Shown here piece by piece: positions 51,455-60,122 of a stretch of 64,000 nt of DNA. The notes under the pieces were generated by a model. That model ran no database searches. It saw only the letters and a list, made by a program, of their open reading frames with translations, and had not been told where the DNA came from. Within the stretch, counting starts at the first letter, position 1; the number at the start of each line of letters is the position of its first letter. Origin of the DNA: Actinomyces sp. oral taxon 448 str. F0400 (lineage in GTDB: Bacteria > Actinomycetota > Actinomycetes > Actinomycetales > Actinomycetaceae); the NCBI RefSeq assembly GCF_000220835.1, contig NZ_GL985606.1, forward strand, positions 486,921 to 550,920, written 5' to 3'. A program made the translations under genes and the position numbers.

Positions 51455-52690
51455 TCAGTCGCTACCGCTCGTTGCGGCCGCCTCGAGGGCCTGTCGCAGG
51501 TCGGCGACCAGGTCCTCGGCGTCCTCGATGCCCACGCTCAGACGCAGCAGCCGATCCGTCAGCCCGTAGGCGGCCCTGGTGGCGGGCGGCACGTCGGCGT
51601 GCGTCTGCACGCTCGGACACGTCACCAGCGACTCCACTCCGCCCAGGGATTCGGCGAAGGTGAACACTCGCACCGTCTCCAGGAAGACCGCGATATCGAC
51701 GTCGTCGGCGGGATCGAAGGAGACCATGCCCGAGCGCCCTGGATACAGCACCCGGCTCACGTGCTCGCTCGCCTCCAGGAACTCCGCCACCAGGAGCGCG
51801 TTGGCCTCGTGACGCTTCATGCGCAGAGACAGGGTCTTCAGCCCGCGCAGCAGCAGAAAGCAGTCGAAGGGGCCGAGCGTTGCGCCGGTCGTGTTGAGCC
51901 GGTACATCAGACGTTCGCCCAGTTCCGGGTCGGCCACGACGACGGCGCCGGCCATGACGTCGTTGTGCCCGCCCAGGTACTTCGTGGCCGAGTAGACGAC
52001 GACGTCGGCCCCCCGCTCCAGCGGCCGGCAGACGACCGGGGTGTAGAAGGTGTTGTCCACCACCAGCAGGGCGCCTGCGGCGTGAGCCCAGCCGGCGACG
52101 CGCTCGATGTCGATCTCAGCCATCATCGGGTTGGTCGGCGTCTCGATCATGACCAGGGACGCCGGGTTCTTCAGCGCCCCGCGCAGGCCCTCCTCGCCGA
52201 TGACGAAGTCGACGTCGTAGGCGCCCTCCTCCGCCAGCACCTGGAGGTAGCGGTAGGTGCCGCCGTACAGGTCCTCCAGCGCCACCACCCGACCGCCGTA
52301 GGGGGCGAGGGTCTCGACCGCCAGTTGGACCGCCGCCATCCCCGACGACAGGGCGAAGGCTGCCGTTCCGGCGTCCAGACGCGCCAGGGCGTCCTGCAGG
52401 ACGTCGCGGGTGGGTGAGGCCGTGCGCGTGTAGTCGTAGCCGGTCGACTCGCGCAGGCCCGGGTGGCCGAAGGCGGTTGACAGGTGGATGGGGGTGGTGA
52501 TCGCGCCGGTCGCCGGATCGGTGGCGGTGCCCACGTGCGCGAGCATCGTGCCCAGGCCCCAGGCCGGCGGCTCGGCGCTCCAGGAGGCGTGATGGTGGAG
52601 CGGTACGGCGCGACAGCCGGAGCTCTCGCCGTGGGCGAGGGAGTCCTGTTGGGCGGGGACGGTGAAGGAGGCGGTCGTCGGGGTGGTCAT
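51455..52690 (-). CDS. Cys/Met-metabolism PLP enzyme, cystathionine gamma-synthase/lyase type
   Basis: 411 residues. Cys/Met PLP family: TPIHLSTAFGHPGLRES..., YDYTRTASPTRDVLQDALA, SSGMAAVQLAVETLAPYG, EDLYGGTYRYL, IETPTNPMMAEIDIERV, LLVVDNTFYTPVV, and VVYSATKYLGGHNDVMAG with the PLP lysine at about residue 237, followed by TGATLGPFDCFLLLRGLKTL. Such enzymes are cystathionine gamma-synthases, beta- or gamma-lyases or O-acetylhomoserine sulfhydrylases; single residues that separate them cannot be judged safely here. The partner upstream gene is MalY/PatB type (beta-lyase), so a gamma-synthase role in methionine synthesis is the best guess. The start is 77 bp from that gene's stop; same operon. 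Confidence 0.88.
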   Translation of the reverse strand: MTTPTTASFTVPAQQDSLAHGESSGCRAVPLHHHASWSAEPPAWGLGTMLAHVGTATDPATGAITTPIHLSTAFGHPGLRESTGYDYTRTASPTRDVLQDALARLDAGTAAFALSSGMAAVQLAVETLAPYGGRVVALEDLYGGTYRYLQVLAEEGAYDVDFVIGEEGLRGALKNPASLVMIETPTNPMMAEIDIERVAGWAHAAGALLVVDNTFYTPVVCRPLERGADVVVYSATKYLGGHNDVMAGAVVVADPELGERLMYRLNTTGATLGPFDCFLLLRGLKTLSLRMKRHEANALLVAEFLEASEHVSRVLYPGRSGMVSFDPADDVDIAVFLETVRVFTFAESLGGVESLVTCPSVQTHADVPPATRAAYGLTDRLLRLSVGIEDAEDLVADLRQALEAAATSGSD

Positions 52691-52767
52691 GGTGCAGGTC
52701 TTTCTAAGGCGTGTGAGGCGGTGGGAGGTCGGGTTGGTTCGGCTCGGGCACGACCGATCGCGGCGGC

Positions 52768-54111
52768 TCAGGCGGCGGGAACCGCCGGAGGGCGCCGATC
52801 GGCCGCGGCCCGGTGCTCCTGACGGGACAGCAGGGCCGCCACTGCGGCCTCGAGACGATCGAGGGCCTCATCCAGCGTGGCGCGCGGGCAGGCGACGTTG
52901 ATACGGGTGAAGCCTCGTCCGCCAGCGCCGAAGATCGCGCCGTCGTCGAGCCACAGCCCGGCCTCCTCCAGCACGAAGTCGTCGAGCTCGTCCGGTCTCA
53001 GACCCGCGGCCGCGAGCAGACCGGTGCAGTCCAGCCACAGCAGGTACGTGCCCTCGCAGGGGGCCGCCTCGACGCCGGGGATGGCCGCCAGGCGGTCGAC
53101 GACGTGCTCGCGGGCGGCGGCGATGTGCTCGCGCAACCCGTCGAGCCAGGCGTCCCCGCCCTCGTAGGCGGCCCGGCAGGCGACCAGACCCAGCGTGTTG
53201 GGCTGCGAATAGCCGGCCGAGTCCAGCTCGACGCGGAAGCGGGAGCGCAGACCGGGGTCGGGGATGAGAATGTTGGCGACCTGCAGGCCCGCCAGGTTGA
53301 AGGCTTTCGACGGGGAGGTGCAGGCGATCGTCCGAGCAGCCGCCTCCGCGCCCAGCGAGGCGAAGGGTGTCGTGCGGTGGCCGGGCAGGGCGAGGTCGGC
53401 GTGGATCTCGTCCGCGACGACGACGACGTCGTGGCGGCCGGTCACCTCGGCCAACCCGGCGAGCTCGTCGCGGGACCATACGCGACCGACCGGGTTGTGC
53501 GGGTTGCACAGGAGCAGCAACCGCGCGCCCGTGCGGGCGAGGGTCTCCTCCAGAGCGCTCAGGTCGCGCCGATAGACGCCGTCGGCGTCCCGGGACAGCG
53601 GAACCGGGGCGACCGTCCTCCCATTGGCCTCGACAACCTCCCGGAAGGGGTAGTAGACGGGCTCCTCGATGACGACGGCATCGCCGGGGGCGCTCAGCGC
53701 TCGCACCGCCAGCGCCAGGGCCGGGACGACCCCGGGGGTCACGACGTTCCAGGCGGGGTCGATCCGCCAGCCGTGGCGGCGGGCGAACCAGCCGGTCAGG
53801 GCGGCATTGTAGACGGCGTCGGGCTCGGAGTAGCCGAAGATGCCGTGACGCACCCGCCACAGCAGGGCGGAGGTCACGCAGGGCGCGGCAATATGATCCA
53901 TATCCGCCACCCACAGGGGCAGTGCCGAGGCGGGGCGGCCGCGCTCGGCGGCGAAATCCCATTTCAGGGAGCCGGTGCCGGTGCGGTCGTGGACGACGTC
54001 GAAGGGGGAGGGGGTCGCACCGGCGCCGGCGTCCGACGCGGCACTGATGCCGAGGGCGGCGTCCGGGCGCGAGGAGAGGGCGGAGTCGAGGACGAGGGGG
54101 AGCGTGGACAT
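52768..54111 (-). CDS. MalY/PatB-family PLP aminotransferase, probable cystathionine beta-lyase
   Basis: 447 residues from ATG 54111 (AAGGAA about 12 bases upstream; the in-frame extension to 54249 is rejected since it lies in the leader). Class I/II fold of the MalY/PatB C-S lyase type: SLKWDF..., LPLWVADMDHIAAPCVTSAL, GIFGYSEPDAVYNAALTGWF, CNPHNPVGRVWSRDEL, VVVADEIHADLALPGHRTTPF, and SPSKAFNLAGLQVANI with Lys about 269. In most genomes this enzyme cleaves cystathionine (or cysteine) to homocysteine, pyruvate and ammonia. It is the first gene of a two-gene transcript behind a Met-rich leader peptide, consistent with methionine biosynthesis. A tail of about 25 residues past the usual end is Arg/Ala-rich. 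Confidence 0.9.
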   Translation of the reverse strand: MSTLPLVLDSALSSRPDAALGISAASDAGAGATPSPFDVVHDRTGTGSLKWDFAAERGRPASALPLWVADMDHIAAPCVTSALLWRVRHGIFGYSEPDAVYNAALTGWFARRHGWRIDPAWNVVTPGVVPALALAVRALSAPGDAVVIEEPVYYPFREVVEANGRTVAPVPLSRDADGVYRRDLSALEETLARTGARLLLLCNPHNPVGRVWSRDELAGLAEVTGRHDVVVVADEIHADLALPGHRTTPFASLGAEAAARTIACTSPSKAFNLAGLQVANILIPDPGLRSRFRVELDSAGYSQPNTLGLVACRAAYEGGDAWLDGLREHIAAAREHVVDRLAAIPGVEAAPCEGTYLLWLDCTGLLAAAGLRPDELDDFVLEEAGLWLDDGAIFGAGGRGFTRINVACPRATLDEALDRLEAAVAALLSRQEHRAAADRRPPAVPAA

Positions 54112-54280
54112 GGCTGATCGGTTCCTTGAGACGAGCACGCGCGGCGGCGCCGTCGGGCGGCGGGCGCGTGCGACGAGCGGAGAAGGATGAACACGGGCCG
54201 CCGGGAGCGGTTCCGCGGAGTGCGACGAACCGACGGCGCGCAGGCGCACGAGGGCTCGGACTCTGACCGTTATTCGGGCA

Positions 54281-54302
54281 ACAGCGACGGCTGGCGCTGT
54301 CA
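54281..54302 (-). promoter_or_regulatory. Hairpin overlapping the leader-peptide stop
   Basis: ACAGCG (54281-54286) and CGCTGT (54295-54300) pair around an 8-nt loop, and the leader stop codon is 54300-54302. A ribosome reading or stalling on the last codons would cover it, which is the usual geometry for attenuation. Alternative partners (CGGTTC/GAACCG near 54225-54250) lie downstream. Confidence 0.5.
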
Positions 54303-54374
54303 GCGCATGTGCATTCGACGCATGACCAGGGCGCGCACCGGCAGGGCACGGGTCACGAGCGTCGCGGCAATCAT
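54300..54374 (-). CDS. Methionine-rich leader peptide (24 aa), candidate attenuator
   Basis: A 24-codon frame starting ATG ATT GCC and ending in ALVMRRMHMR, with three of the last seven codons Met (positions 18, 21, 23). The start is exactly where transcription should begin: TACGCT (54386-54381) is six bases upstream and TTGACA (54411-54406) lies 19 bp before that, so the leader is the first thing on the mRNA. It precedes the MalY/PatB and CGS-type genes by about 190 nt. Position, Met codons and the hairpin over the stop fit translational/transcriptional attenuation by charged tRNA-Met. Too short for automatic gene calling. Confidence 0.65.
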   Translation of the reverse strand: MIAATLVTRALPVRALVMRRMHMR

Positions 54375-54380
54375 GCAGTC

Positions 54381-54411
54381 AGCGTAGCGTGCGATGCGGC
54401 GGCGCTGTCAA
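54381..54411 (-). promoter_or_regulatory. Promoter of the leader and met-type operon
   Basis: -35 TTGACA (54411-54406) and -10 TACGCT (54386-54381), spacing 19 bp, a little long. Start expected at 54374, the A of the leader ATG. Confidence 0.65.
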
Positions 54412-54518
54412 CTGCGGTCGAGGGGCGGACCCCTCCCGCGCTCGTTGAGCGACCGCATCGGGTCCGCCCGCCGCGGTGACGGCGCGGGGCGTCGGCCGCA
54501 TGATTCCGGGCCCCGGCC

Positions 54519-55076
54519 TCATGGGCGCAGGCCGCGCAGGAGAACCTCGACGAGCCAGCGGTCCCAGCCGGGAACCAGCCGGTCCGCGTAGTCGGTCAGC
54601 GGGCACGAGATCTGAGCGACGGCGATCTGGAGGTGGGCGGCGCCGACGTCGTCGCGCACCTGCCCGTCCGCCTTCGCATGAGTGAGCACGGCGTCGAGTC
54701 GGGCCAGACCGCGCCGGCGGGCGCGCTCCGCCCACGCGGCGTTCGCGGCGAGATCGGGGTCCGCAACGAGCTGCGGGATCAGTCGGCCCAGGTGCAGCGA
54801 GACCAGCTCGGCGACGAAGTCGCGCCAGGCGCTGGCGGGATCCTCTCGGCGGTTGTCGTCGTAGCGCTCCGCGATCCGGTCGATGGAGGCGACGACGGCG
54901 TCGGTGACTCCGCGAGCCAGATCCTCCTTGCCGGGGAAGTGCCGGTACAGGGTGCCGATGCCGACCCCCGCCTCGGAGGCGATGGCGCGCAGAGGGACGC
55001 CGGTGCCGGCGTCGGCCCACAGCTTGATGACGGCGGTGATGATCGCCTCACGGTTCGCGACGGCGTCGGCGCGCAC
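54519..55076 (-). CDS. TetR-family transcriptional regulator
   Basis: 185 residues from GTG 55076, chosen because AGGAGA sits six bases upstream and the remaining N-terminal extension would overlap the divergent promoter. HTH: AIITAVIKLWADAGTGVPLRAIASEAGVGIGTLYRHFPGKEDL, seen as A-V-x-L-W...VPLRAIASEAGVGIGTLYRHF. The C-terminal ligand domain is all helical (AWRDFVAELVSLHLGRLIPQLV, LQIAVAQISCPLTDYADRL). It should repress the divergent membrane gene and itself by binding the palindromes between them. Ligand unknown; TetR partners are often exporters of toxic compounds. Confidence 0.9.
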   Translation of the reverse strand: MRADAVANREAIITAVIKLWADAGTGVPLRAIASEAGVGIGTLYRHFPGKEDLARGVTDAVVASIDRIAERYDDNRREDPASAWRDFVAELVSLHLGRLIPQLVADPDLAANAAWAERARRRGLARLDAVLTHAKADGQVRDDVGAAHLQIAVAQISCPLTDYADRLVPGWDRWLVEVLLRGLRP

Positions 55077-55132
55077 GGCGGTTCTCCTGTTCTCTCGCTC
55101 TCGCCGGTCCCGACGGTCGTGGGGCGGCGGCC

Positions 55133-55194
55133 TTGCACCACTATATGCGGAGGGATATGATCCGTTTGTTTCCGGAACGGTAAGTTCCACTTAC
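55133..55194 (+). promoter_or_regulatory. Promoter and overlapping TetR operators for the divergent membrane gene
   Basis: -35 TTGCAC (55133-55138), 17-bp spacer, -10 TATGAT (55156-55161), the best sigma70-like promoter in the window. Just downstream of the expected start lie two overlapping palindromes: GGAACGGTAAGTTCC (55174-55188) and GTAAGTTCCACTTAC (55180-55194), typical TetR sites; binding would block transcription. Confidence 0.75.
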
Positions 55195-55209
55195 GAGAGA
55201 GGGGTTCTC

Positions 55210-56403
55210 ATGTCCTCTGCATCATCCGGCCGCCGCGGCAGTACGAGGATGCTTCTGGCCGTCACCGCCGGCGTGCCGGTCGTTATCCTCCTCATGCTCC
55301 TGGCCTTCCTCGCTCCCGCGATCAATTCCGGGGCCGAGGACCTGCCGCTGGCCGTCGCAGCCCCGGCCGAGCAGCGCGAGCAGCTGACTGCGGGCCTCGA
55401 GGCCGCGGCACCCGGCTCCTTCGACGTCACGGTCGTCGACGACGCCGACGCCGTCACCCGCGCCGTCCAGGATCGCGACGCCATCGGCGGAATCGCCGCG
55501 AGCGCCGACGGCATCGAGGTCGTCACCGCCTCGGGCGCCGGGTCGCCCTACGCGGCGCTGCTCAAGAACCTCGCCACCGGTCTGCAGGCTCAGGCCCAGC
55601 AGCAGGCCGGCGCCGCCGCGGCGACCGCCGCTCAGGCACAGGGCGCCGACGAGACTCAGATGCAGGTGGCCCAGGCCCAAGCCCGGGCCGCCGCGGCCGA
55701 CTCGGTCGAAGTCGTCGACGTCGCCCCCCTGGCGAGCGGCGACCCGACCGGTGCCGGTCTGACCTCCATCGGCCTGCCGCTCGTCTTCGGCGGCATGGCT
55801 TCGGCGGTTCTGCTGGCCATCGTCCTGACGGCCGCCCCCTGGAAGCGGGTGATCGCGGCGGTGTCCATCGCCGCCGCCGGAGCCCTCATCGCCACTGTCG
55901 TGCTGCAGCCCTGGTTCGGCGCGGTCGATGGCGGCTTCTGGCTCACCTGGGCCGGCCTGACCGCCGGCATCGCCGCCATCTGCCTGACCCTCATCGGACT
56001 GCACGCCGTGGCCGGGTATGCGGGTTTCGCATTGGGCGCGGTCGTCATGATGTTCGTGTCCAACCCCCTGTCGGGGCTGGCGACGGGGCCGCAGTGGCTC
56101 CCCCGCGGCTGGGGCGCACTCGGGCAGATGCTCCCCGTGGGGGCGGCCGGCACCTGGCTGCGCTCGGCCGCCTACTTCGACGGGCGCGGCATGGGCCTGG
56201 CGCCGTGGGTGCTGCTCGGCTGGATCCTCGCCGGCCTGCTGCTCGTCGCCGTCGGGGCCTGGCGCGGGCGGTCGCGCGCCGAGAACCGACGTGACGGCGG
56301 ACGGGTCGAGGAGGCGACGACCGCCGGTGAGCCCTCGACCGCCCGGGAGGGGGCCGGCGAGGCGGAGGGCGCCGAGACTGTGGCGCCCTCCGCTGGCGTC
56401 TGA
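55210..56403 (+). CDS. Multi-pass membrane protein, ABC-2/YhgE-like
   Basis: 397 residues from ATG 55210 (GAGAGGGG upstream). N-terminal anchor (LLAVTAGVPVVILLMLLAFLAPAI), then about 150 extracytoplasmic residues (LPLAVAAPAEQREQLTAGLE, a Gln/Ala coiled-coil-like stretch GLQAQAQQQAGAAAATAAQA), then five helices (LPLVFGGMASAVLLAIVLTA, SIAAAGALIATVVLQPWF, AVAGYAGFALGAVVMMFVSNP, LGWILAGLLLVAVGAW). This layout resembles YhgE/Pip and ABC-2 permease proteins without an ATPase beside it. Under TetR control, so probably a stress-induced export or envelope protein; the exact role is unknown. The C-terminal tail is acidic and contains a 12-bp hairpin at DNA level. Confidence 0.75.
   Translation: MSSASSGRRGSTRMLLAVTAGVPVVILLMLLAFLAPAINSGAEDLPLAVAAPAEQREQLTAGLEAAAPGSFDVTVVDDADAVTRAVQDRDAIGGIAASADGIEVVTASGAGSPYAALLKNLATGLQAQAQQQAGAAAATAAQAQGADETQMQVAQAQARAAAADSVEVVDVAPLASGDPTGAGLTSIGLPLVFGGMASAVLLAIVLTAAPWKRVIAAVSIAAAGALIATVVLQPWFGAVDGGFWLTWAGLTAGIAAICLTLIGLHAVAGYAGFALGAVVMMFVSNPLSGLATGPQWLPRGWGALGQMLPVGAAGTWLRSAAYFDGRGMGLAPWVLLGWILAGLLLVAVGAWRGRSRAENRRDGGRVEEATTAGEPSTAREGAGEAEGAETVAPSAGV
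56362..56393. terminator. 12-bp hairpin at the convergent 3' ends (membrane gene / pullulanase)
   Basis: GCGGAGGGCGCC (56362-56373) and GGCGCCCTCCGC (56382-56393) pair perfectly with an 8-nt loop, inside the last codons of the membrane gene and just before the pullulanase stop at 56417. Likely a bidirectional terminator. Confidence 0.65.
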
Positions 56404-56416
56404 GACGGCCTCCCGC

Positions 56417-59329
56417 TCAGGCCTCGACGAGGACGGCGACCGTGCGCGCGGGCACCGTCACCGTGCCGGTGGCCGAGTCGAAGCGCGTGTCGCGCACCAC
56501 CGGGTCGGCGCCCTCCGCCTGAACGTCGCAGAGCTCGAGGAAACGACCCACGAGGGCGTCGACCCGCTGGCTGACTTCGCGGGGCGTCATGTTGAACACC
56601 ACCACGACCCCGTCCAGCGCCGGGTCCACGTCCGCCTCCCCGGCGCCGTCGTCGATCACCATGACGATGACGCCCGGCTGCGCCTGCGGACCGGCCGTCG
56701 GGAAGCTCACGCGCTCGCGGATCAGCTCGGCCGATCCCAGGGAGAACAGCGGGGTGGAGCGCCGCAGCCGCAGCAGATCGAGAGCCTGGGCGCGTGCGGA
56801 GGCGATGTCGTGGGTGGTCGGGCGCAGGTCGTCGCGGATGAGGATCTCGGCCTGAATGATCCAGGTTTCGAAGTTGCGATTCGCCGGGGGCAGCCCCCGA
56901 CCCCACCCGTTGTCCCGACCGGTCCAGTCGATGGCGTTGAAGTAGTCGCCGGAGTTGTAGGAGTCGGCGTCCAACGACTTGCTGCGCAGCAGTTCGGAGC
57001 CCGCCGCCCAGAAGCACGGCGACTGCCCCAGGGTGATGGCCGCCAGGCACAGGGTGTTCATGCGCACCCGGTCGGCCATCGCGGTGCCCAGCGGCAGCTT
57101 GTAGGTGAGGCGGTCGAAGAGGGTCTCGTCATCGTGGGCGGCCACGTAGGCGATCGAATCGATGGGCTGGTCGCCGTAGGCGGCCGGGGAGTCGCCGTAG
57201 GTGATCTCCTCGCCGCGGCGCCACCGCCCGTCGGAGGTTGCGAGCCCGTAGTCGCGCAGGTTGCCGGCCAGGGACAGCCGCAGCAGGTCGCTTCGCCAGG
57301 CCAGGTCGTGGCGCACCTGCTCCTCATCGCGGTTCTCCAGGGCGTTGGGGGCGGTCAGCTCGCCGTTGCCCAGGCCCTGATTCGCCCGCGGGTCGGCCTG
57401 CTCGAAGGAGCCGCCGTGGACGGCATCGCGCACGCGGTCGTTGAATGTGCCGATGCCCAGCTCCCCGAGCTGGCCCTGACGGGCCTGCCGGAAGAGGGCG
57501 TTGTCGGCGACCTCCCCCATGTTCCAGCCCTCGCCGTAGAGGTAGATCGGGTGGCCGACAGCGTCCTCGGCGATCTCGGCCAGCGCCTCGCGCAGGCGCG
57601 CCATGGTCCCTACGCTGTGGTAACCCATGAGGTCGAAGCGGAAGCCGTCGACCCGGTAGTCGCGCACCCACGCCACGCAGGAGTCGATCATGAGGCGCTC
57701 GGCCATGGCGCGCTCGGTGGCGATGTTGTTGCAGCAGGTGCTCATTTCGACGTCGCCCGCGGCGTCCAGACGGTGGTAGTAGCCGGGCACGATCCGGTCC
57801 AGGACGGAGCGGGCCTCCTGACCCGCCGCTGCGGTGTGGTTGTAGACCTGGTCGAGGACGACCTGGAGACCCATGCCGTGCAGCGCCCCCACCATGGCCC
57901 GCGCCTCGCGGGTGCGCGCTCCGCCGTTCTGGTGGCCCTGGCGGGCGTAGGAGCCCTCCGGAGCCATCCAGTGATACGGGTCGTACCCCCAGTTGTAGGC
58001 ATCCCGGTCGGCGACGGCGGCGATCGCGGCCTGGGGCCGGCGCGAGGCCGCCGAGGCGTCGGGCGGGATCACGGGCACCTGCTGGTCCGCCCGGTCCTCG
58101 GGGATGGAGGCGATGTCGAAGATCGGCAGCAGGTGCAGGGTGTCGATGCCCGCGCTCGCCAGCGCGCGCAGGTGCCGGGTTCCGGCCGAGTCGACGGTGA
58201 AGGCCGCGTACGTTCCGCGCAGGTCGGGCGGCACGGAGGCATCGGCGGCGGAGAAGTCCCGCACGTGGAGTTCGTAAATGGCGCGGGCGGCGTCGCAGGC
58301 GACGGCGGAGGCCAGATTCTCGCACCAGGCGGCCGGTTTGAGGGCGCGCTGGTCGAGGTCGACAGCGACCGAGCGGTGCGAGTCCACCGTGAGCGCCGTG
58401 CTGTAGGGGTCGGTGACCCGGTTGACCTCGATTCGGCGGGTCGAGGGGATGTAGACCTCGACCTCCCACAGGTACTGCGCGCCGGCGCCGATCCGCCCCG
58501 GGCTCACCACCCAGCGTCCGTCGTCGAGCCGGCGGGCCTGCACTCGCGCCGGCGGACCGTCGACCAGGGGCGCCGACCCCGTCGGGTCCCCGGTCTCCCA
58601 GACCAGGAGTGTGACGGCCAGGGCCGTGGGCGCCCACAGGGCGAAGGCCGGAGCGCCCCGGCCGGGGCCCGCGTCCGTCCGGGCCGCCGGGCTCGCGTCC
58701 GCGAAATGCACGCCCAGGGGCGCCGAGCCGTCCCTGGCCGAGGCGGCCCGCCCCCACAACCGGTCGATCAACGGCCAGGTCTGCACGCCGGTGAAAGCGG
58801 TCAGCCAACCGCCGGTGGCCGTAGCGGTGCGCTGGAGGACGGCGAGCTGACCGGTCAGGAACCCCTCGACGTCCTCAAGACCCAGACGGGGCTCGCCGAA
58901 GTCGTCGGCCGTGGTCAGCGCCAGGTAGCCCTCCAGCTGGGGGTGGGCGGCGACGAGGTCGGAATCGAGGCCGCCGAGCAGGGTCAGGGGGACCTCCGAG
59001 TCGTGAGTGCCGTGACGCAGCAGTCCCTCCTCGATGCGAGCCCGACCGTCGGGGGAGGCCACCAGGGAGAAGGAGACGGGCGGGGCGCTCAGGGGACGCC
59101 CGACGTCGGGGCCCACGCACATCGAGCGGGTCACGCCGTGGGGGAGCAGATCGGCCGGCCAGGCCAGGGTCGTCTCGTCGACCCAGTAGGCGCGGGACTG
59201 GCCGACCCCCGGCACATCCCGCCGCACTGGGGCGTCGTGGTGGCGGCGCGGACCGACCGGCCGGGTCGCGGACGCGGAGCGTCCTGCGCGGGCCGGGTCG
59301 TCGGCGCCGGAACGAGGAATGACAGTCAC
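56417..59329 (-). CDS. pulA: Pullulanase-type alpha-1,6-glucosidase (GH13)
   Basis: 970 residues, cytoplasmic (no signal peptide). N-terminal carbohydrate/N2 domains (SRAYWVDETTLAWPADLL, GAPAFALWAPTALAVTLLVWE CBM48), then the GH13 barrel: YNWGYDPYHWMAPEGSYA (pullulanase YNWGYDP), VVLDQVYNHTAAAG, VDGFRFDLMGYHSVG with nucleophile Asp about 566, IYLYGEGWNMGEVADN with acid Glu about 600, YVAAHDDETLFD with Asp about 733, SYNSGDYFNAIDW. It debranches alpha-1,6 links in glycogen or pullulan-type glucans. GTG 59329 has AGGAAGG upstream. With phosphoglucomutase it fits intracellular glycogen/alpha-glucan turnover. No terminal cell-wall motif. Confidence 0.96.
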   Translation of the reverse strand: MTVIPRSGADDPARAGRSASATRPVGPRRHHDAPVRRDVPGVGQSRAYWVDETTLAWPADLLPHGVTRSMCVGPDVGRPLSAPPVSFSLVASPDGRARIEEGLLRHGTHDSEVPLTLLGGLDSDLVAAHPQLEGYLALTTADDFGEPRLGLEDVEGFLTGQLAVLQRTATATGGWLTAFTGVQTWPLIDRLWGRAASARDGSAPLGVHFADASPAARTDAGPGRGAPAFALWAPTALAVTLLVWETGDPTGSAPLVDGPPARVQARRLDDGRWVVSPGRIGAGAQYLWEVEVYIPSTRRIEVNRVTDPYSTALTVDSHRSVAVDLDQRALKPAAWCENLASAVACDAARAIYELHVRDFSAADASVPPDLRGTYAAFTVDSAGTRHLRALASAGIDTLHLLPIFDIASIPEDRADQQVPVIPPDASAASRRPQAAIAAVADRDAYNWGYDPYHWMAPEGSYARQGHQNGGARTREARAMVGALHGMGLQVVLDQVYNHTAAAGQEARSVLDRIVPGYYHRLDAAGDVEMSTCCNNIATERAMAERLMIDSCVAWVRDYRVDGFRFDLMGYHSVGTMARLREALAEIAEDAVGHPIYLYGEGWNMGEVADNALFRQARQGQLGELGIGTFNDRVRDAVHGGSFEQADPRANQGLGNGELTAPNALENRDEEQVRHDLAWRSDLLRLSLAGNLRDYGLATSDGRWRRGEEITYGDSPAAYGDQPIDSIAYVAAHDDETLFDRLTYKLPLGTAMADRVRMNTLCLAAITLGQSPCFWAAGSELLRSKSLDADSYNSGDYFNAIDWTGRDNGWGRGLPPANRNFETWIIQAEILIRDDLRPTTHDIASARAQALDLLRLRRSTPLFSLGSAELIRERVSFPTAGPQAQPGVIVMVIDDGAGEADVDPALDGVVVVFNMTPREVSQRVDALVGRFLELCDVQAEGADPVVRDTRFDSATGTVTVPARTVAVLVEA

Positions 59330-59593
59330 GGGGCACCACCTTCCTGATGACGGGATCAGCCTTGCACGTCGGGCCGCATCCCGCCAGGGCCGGAAGGCGC
59401 GGGTCGCCCAGCGAATCGGGTCGCCGGCCGCGCCGTCACCGCCGGCGGGCTCCGATGGAGGCGCCGGCGGACGGCGCGGCGACCGGGTCGGCCTCCCGCC
59501 GTCGGGCGCCGAGGGCGTCCCCGAGCGCCGGGGTACCGGCGGTTCGCGGCGGAGGGGATGCCGCGACGTGCGCGTCCCTCTTATGGTGGAGAC

Positions 59594-60007
59594 ATGACTC
59601 CTGATCGCACTGCCGCCCTGCCCGAGCCCGAGAACGTCGTCATCAAGGGGGTGCGGGACGAGCCCTCACCCGATGACGGCCGTCGGGTCCTGGTCGACCG
59701 TCTGTGGCCGCGCGGGGTGAGTAAGGCGCGAGCCGAGCTCGACGAATGGGCTAAGGACGCCACGCCGTCGACGGACTTGCGGCGGGCCTTCCACTCCGGG
59801 GATCTGACGTGGGAGCAGTTCGTCCCCGCCTACCGCGCCGAACTGGCCGAGGAGCCGCGGGCCGTGGCGGCGGTCGACGAGCTGCGCGCCCAGGCGCTGG
59901 ACGGACGGGTGAGCCTGCTGATCGCCGGGCACGACAGGAACCGCACTCACGCCCGGGTACTGCGCGAGGCCATCCTCGGCGTGGACGACCCGGACCTGCC
60001 GAGCTGA
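59594..60007 (+). CDS. DUF488 family protein
   Basis: 137 residues. Family motifs: VLVDRLWPRGVSKARAELDEW, KDATPSTDLRRAFHS, WEQFVPAYRAEL, VSLLIAGHDRNRTHARVLREAI; the last has D-x-x-x-N-x-H-A in place of the usual DP-x-x-x-x-H. Small cytoplasmic protein of unknown function found in most bacteria. ATG 59594 lies six bases after TATGGT (59582-59587), with GGAGAC between, so leaderless initiation is likely. Isolated between pullulanase and the unknown 531-aa gene. Confidence 0.88.
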   Translation: MTPDRTAALPEPENVVIKGVRDEPSPDDGRRVLVDRLWPRGVSKARAELDEWAKDATPSTDLRRAFHSGDLTWEQFVPAYRAELAEEPRAVAAVDELRAQALDGRVSLLIAGHDRNRTHARVLREAILGVDDPDLPS

Positions 60008-60122
60008 AACCGTAGCCGCATCGGTGGGTTGATCCCGCGCCCGGCCCGGTCCGCCGGGACGAGGACCGCGGGCGAGCACGTGACAGGGCGGCGGGACCCC
60101 GCCGCTCGGCTCCCGGCGCGCC

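Noticed and set aside
56291-59347. 1018-aa plus-strand open frame opposite pullulanase
   Set aside because: Low-complexity antisense translation; the minus-strand gene has all GH13 motifs.
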